DNA from: Nitrospirota bacterium
GTDB taxonomy: Bacteria > Nitrospirota > Thermodesulfovibrionia > Thermodesulfovibrionales > JdFR-86
DNA length: 5,863 nt
Reading direction: 5' to 3'
NCBI GenBank assembly: GCA_030667205.1
Contig: DAOUWH010000117.1
Span: forward strand, 1 to 5,863
The position numbers and the translations under genes were made by a program. Under the pieces are notes generated by a model that was not told where the DNA came from, ran no database searches, and saw only the letters and a list, made by a program, of their open reading frames with translations. How positions within the stretch are numbered: the first letter of the stretch is position 1; every line of letters starts with the position of its first letter. This document shows, in pieces, positions 4,840 to 5,863 of the stretch.

Positions 4840-5863
4840 TTAGTTGTGTGCATTAATTATCCACGACTCAAAGGCCGGGGCAAGCGCCTCCCATGAATAA
4901 GGCCCGGTGAGCCTCAGGCTCTCCGCTCTTGAGAGCCGCTTGTTTTTTAAAATCTCTTCCTTAAGTCGTTGGGTGAAGTTTTCATCGTCGTAGAGAAACT
5001 CCTCAGGGAACATCTCGGGATACGAAAGCCGACGGGGAAGAAGGGGGCGGCAGCCCGCCCGCCCGGCCTCTAACACCGAGATGCCGAAGAACTCGTGCGT
5101 GGCGGTTGAGACCGCAATGTCGCCGTGCCTGAGCCATCGGGCGTAATCTCCGGCAGACTCCACGAATCCGAACTGAAGTATCCTGTGTTTAAGTTTTTCT
5201 CTTGCCTCATCGAATATCTCCGGCTGCCTCTCGAACGATTCCCCAAGCACTACGAGTGAAAAGTCCACCTCTTTGTCCAGTTTAAAAAGGGTTTCAAAGA
5301 AGAGTGAGGGGTTCTTGTCGTGCTCCCATCGGTGGTTCCAAAGCACCACCGGCGGCCCCTCGCCGCGCCGGGGCTCCTCCGCCTCGTCTATGGCAGTGAA
5401 GTCCACTCCGGGAGGCAGTACCATGGATTTTTCTTTTATCGCCTCAGCGGCGCCCTTGAGCTTCATGTCCGTGGAATGTTGTAAAAGCTCTCCAATCCCG
5501 TCTATAAACGATGTGAGGTTGTATTTCGAGTTGAACGCGAGGCTGTCCGAGGACAGGGCCGTGGTCATATTGGTGAGAGCGAAGTGAAAGTCCCGCTCGC
5601 TTTCGACCTGCACGGGGTAGGCAAACTGGTTTTCGTGGAAGTACGTAAGAAGCGGCGCACCCCGCACCCATTCCGGCGCCATCCCCCGGAGCGCGGCCAC
5701 GTCCACGAACGTGGAGCATATTATCCTGTCGAAGCGCTTCCCTGTCTTGTGAAGTTTCTCGGCCAAGTAAGGGGCCGACAGCCTCATCCTCCACTTCCAT
5801 TTCCGCGCCGGAAGCGTCAGGGTCTCGAAATCGAACGGGAGTTTGAGAAGGTTTTCAATGAAA
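4840..5863 (-). CDS. GTDC1/QTMAN-like (DUF3524) GT-B glycosyltransferase, 5' end outside window
   Basis: The frame stays open from the window edge to TAA at 4842-4840, giving 340 visible residues. The internal ATG at 5787 is not the start, because the upstream codons encode a family-typical stretch, LTLPARKWKWRMR (visible residues 15-27). Other marks are TYFHENQFAYPVQ (about 73-85), LPPGVD (149-154), WNHRWEHDKNP (about 175-185) and HEFFGISVLEA (256-266), whose E257 and E265 form the EX7E pair of GT-B enzymes. It is followed by LLPRRLSYPEMFP. Probably only 15-20 N-terminal residues are missing. The vertebrate member is the mannosyltransferase that adds mannose from GDP-mannose to queuosine in tRNA-Asp, so a cytoplasmic tRNA-modifying role is possible. 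For bacterial homologues this is inference, and another acceptor is possible. The stop overlaps an unused ATG, and nfeD begins 65 nt downstream from what looks like its own promoter. Confidence 0.88.
   Translation of the reverse strand, partial: FIENLLKLPFDFETLTLPARKWKWRMRLSAPYLAEKLHKTGKRFDRIICSTFVDVAALRGMAPEWVRGAPLLTYFHENQFAYPVQVESERDFHFALTNMTTALSSDSLAFNSKYNLTSFIDGIGELLQHSTDMKLKGAAEAIKEKSMVLPPGVDFTAIDEAEEPRRGEGPPVVLWNHRWEHDKNPSLFFETLFKLDKEVDFSLVVLGESFERQPEIFDEAREKLKHRILQFGFVESAGDYARWLRHGDIAVSTATHEFFGISVLEAGRAGCRPLLPRRLSYPEMFPEEFLYDDENFTQRLKEEILKNKRLSRAESLRLTGPYSWEALAPAFESWIINAHN

Noticed and set aside
4059..4856. 265-residue plus-strand frame opposite nfeD
   Set aside because: It is antisense to a clear NfeD protein, and its composition mirrors the complementary codons; no domain is recognisable.
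5785..5787. ATG as start of the glycosyltransferase
   Set aside because: Upstream in-frame codons to the window edge encode the conserved LTLPARKWKWRMR region, so the gene is cut by the window end rather than starting here.
1..5863. CRISPR array, tRNA, rRNA, insertion sequence or phage genes
   Set aside because: No regularly spaced repeats, cloverleaf sequence, rRNA signature, transposase or integrase motif was seen on either strand.

Overview
The window looks like a chromosomal piece of an anaerobic or facultatively anaerobic bacterium. It is moderately GC-rich and uses many AGG (Arg) and ATA (Ile) codons. Split-subunit pyruvate:ferredoxin oxidoreductase next to an MglB/MglA polarity pair suggests a deltaproteobacterial (Desulfobacterota or Myxococcota) or related lineage such as Nitrospirota. 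This placement is inferred from gene content and style, not from a marker gene.

Layout: two gene trains converge near position 2630-2700. The plus-strand train (1-2627) holds the 3' end of porA, then porB, mglB (Roadblock/LC7), mglA (Ras-like GTPase) and a small one-helix membrane protein of unknown function. The first four genes are packed with gaps of 1-14 nt and each later start has a purine-rich ribosome site, so they probably form one operon. The small gene sits 34 nt after mglA, lacks a clear Shine-Dalgarno, and has TATAAT exactly 6 nt before its ATG.

The minus-strand train, read from 5863 down to 2700, holds a GT-B glycosyltransferase of the GTDC1/QTMAN (DUF3524) family that runs off the window, then long-form NfeD (ClpP-class membrane serine protease), then a slipin (SPFH/stomatin-like). 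NfeD and slipin are a well-known protease-substrate or scaffold pair. nfeD also has TATAAT exactly 6 nt before its preferred ATG and no Shine-Dalgarno, like the small plus-strand gene.

Two short dyads of near-identical core (GGGGGAC-N3-GTCCCCC) lie at gene ends: one overlaps the stop of the small gene at 2612-2640, the other lies between the glycosyltransferase and nfeD at 4812-4828. They may be dispersed REP-like elements. No RNA genes, CRISPR arrays, integrases or insertion sequences were seen. The genes all belong to known families except the small membrane protein. The most notable observations are the matching promoter-start geometry, the paired dyads, and the duplicated ribosome-site/start pairs on the slipin gene. 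I do not see a clearly undescribed system here.
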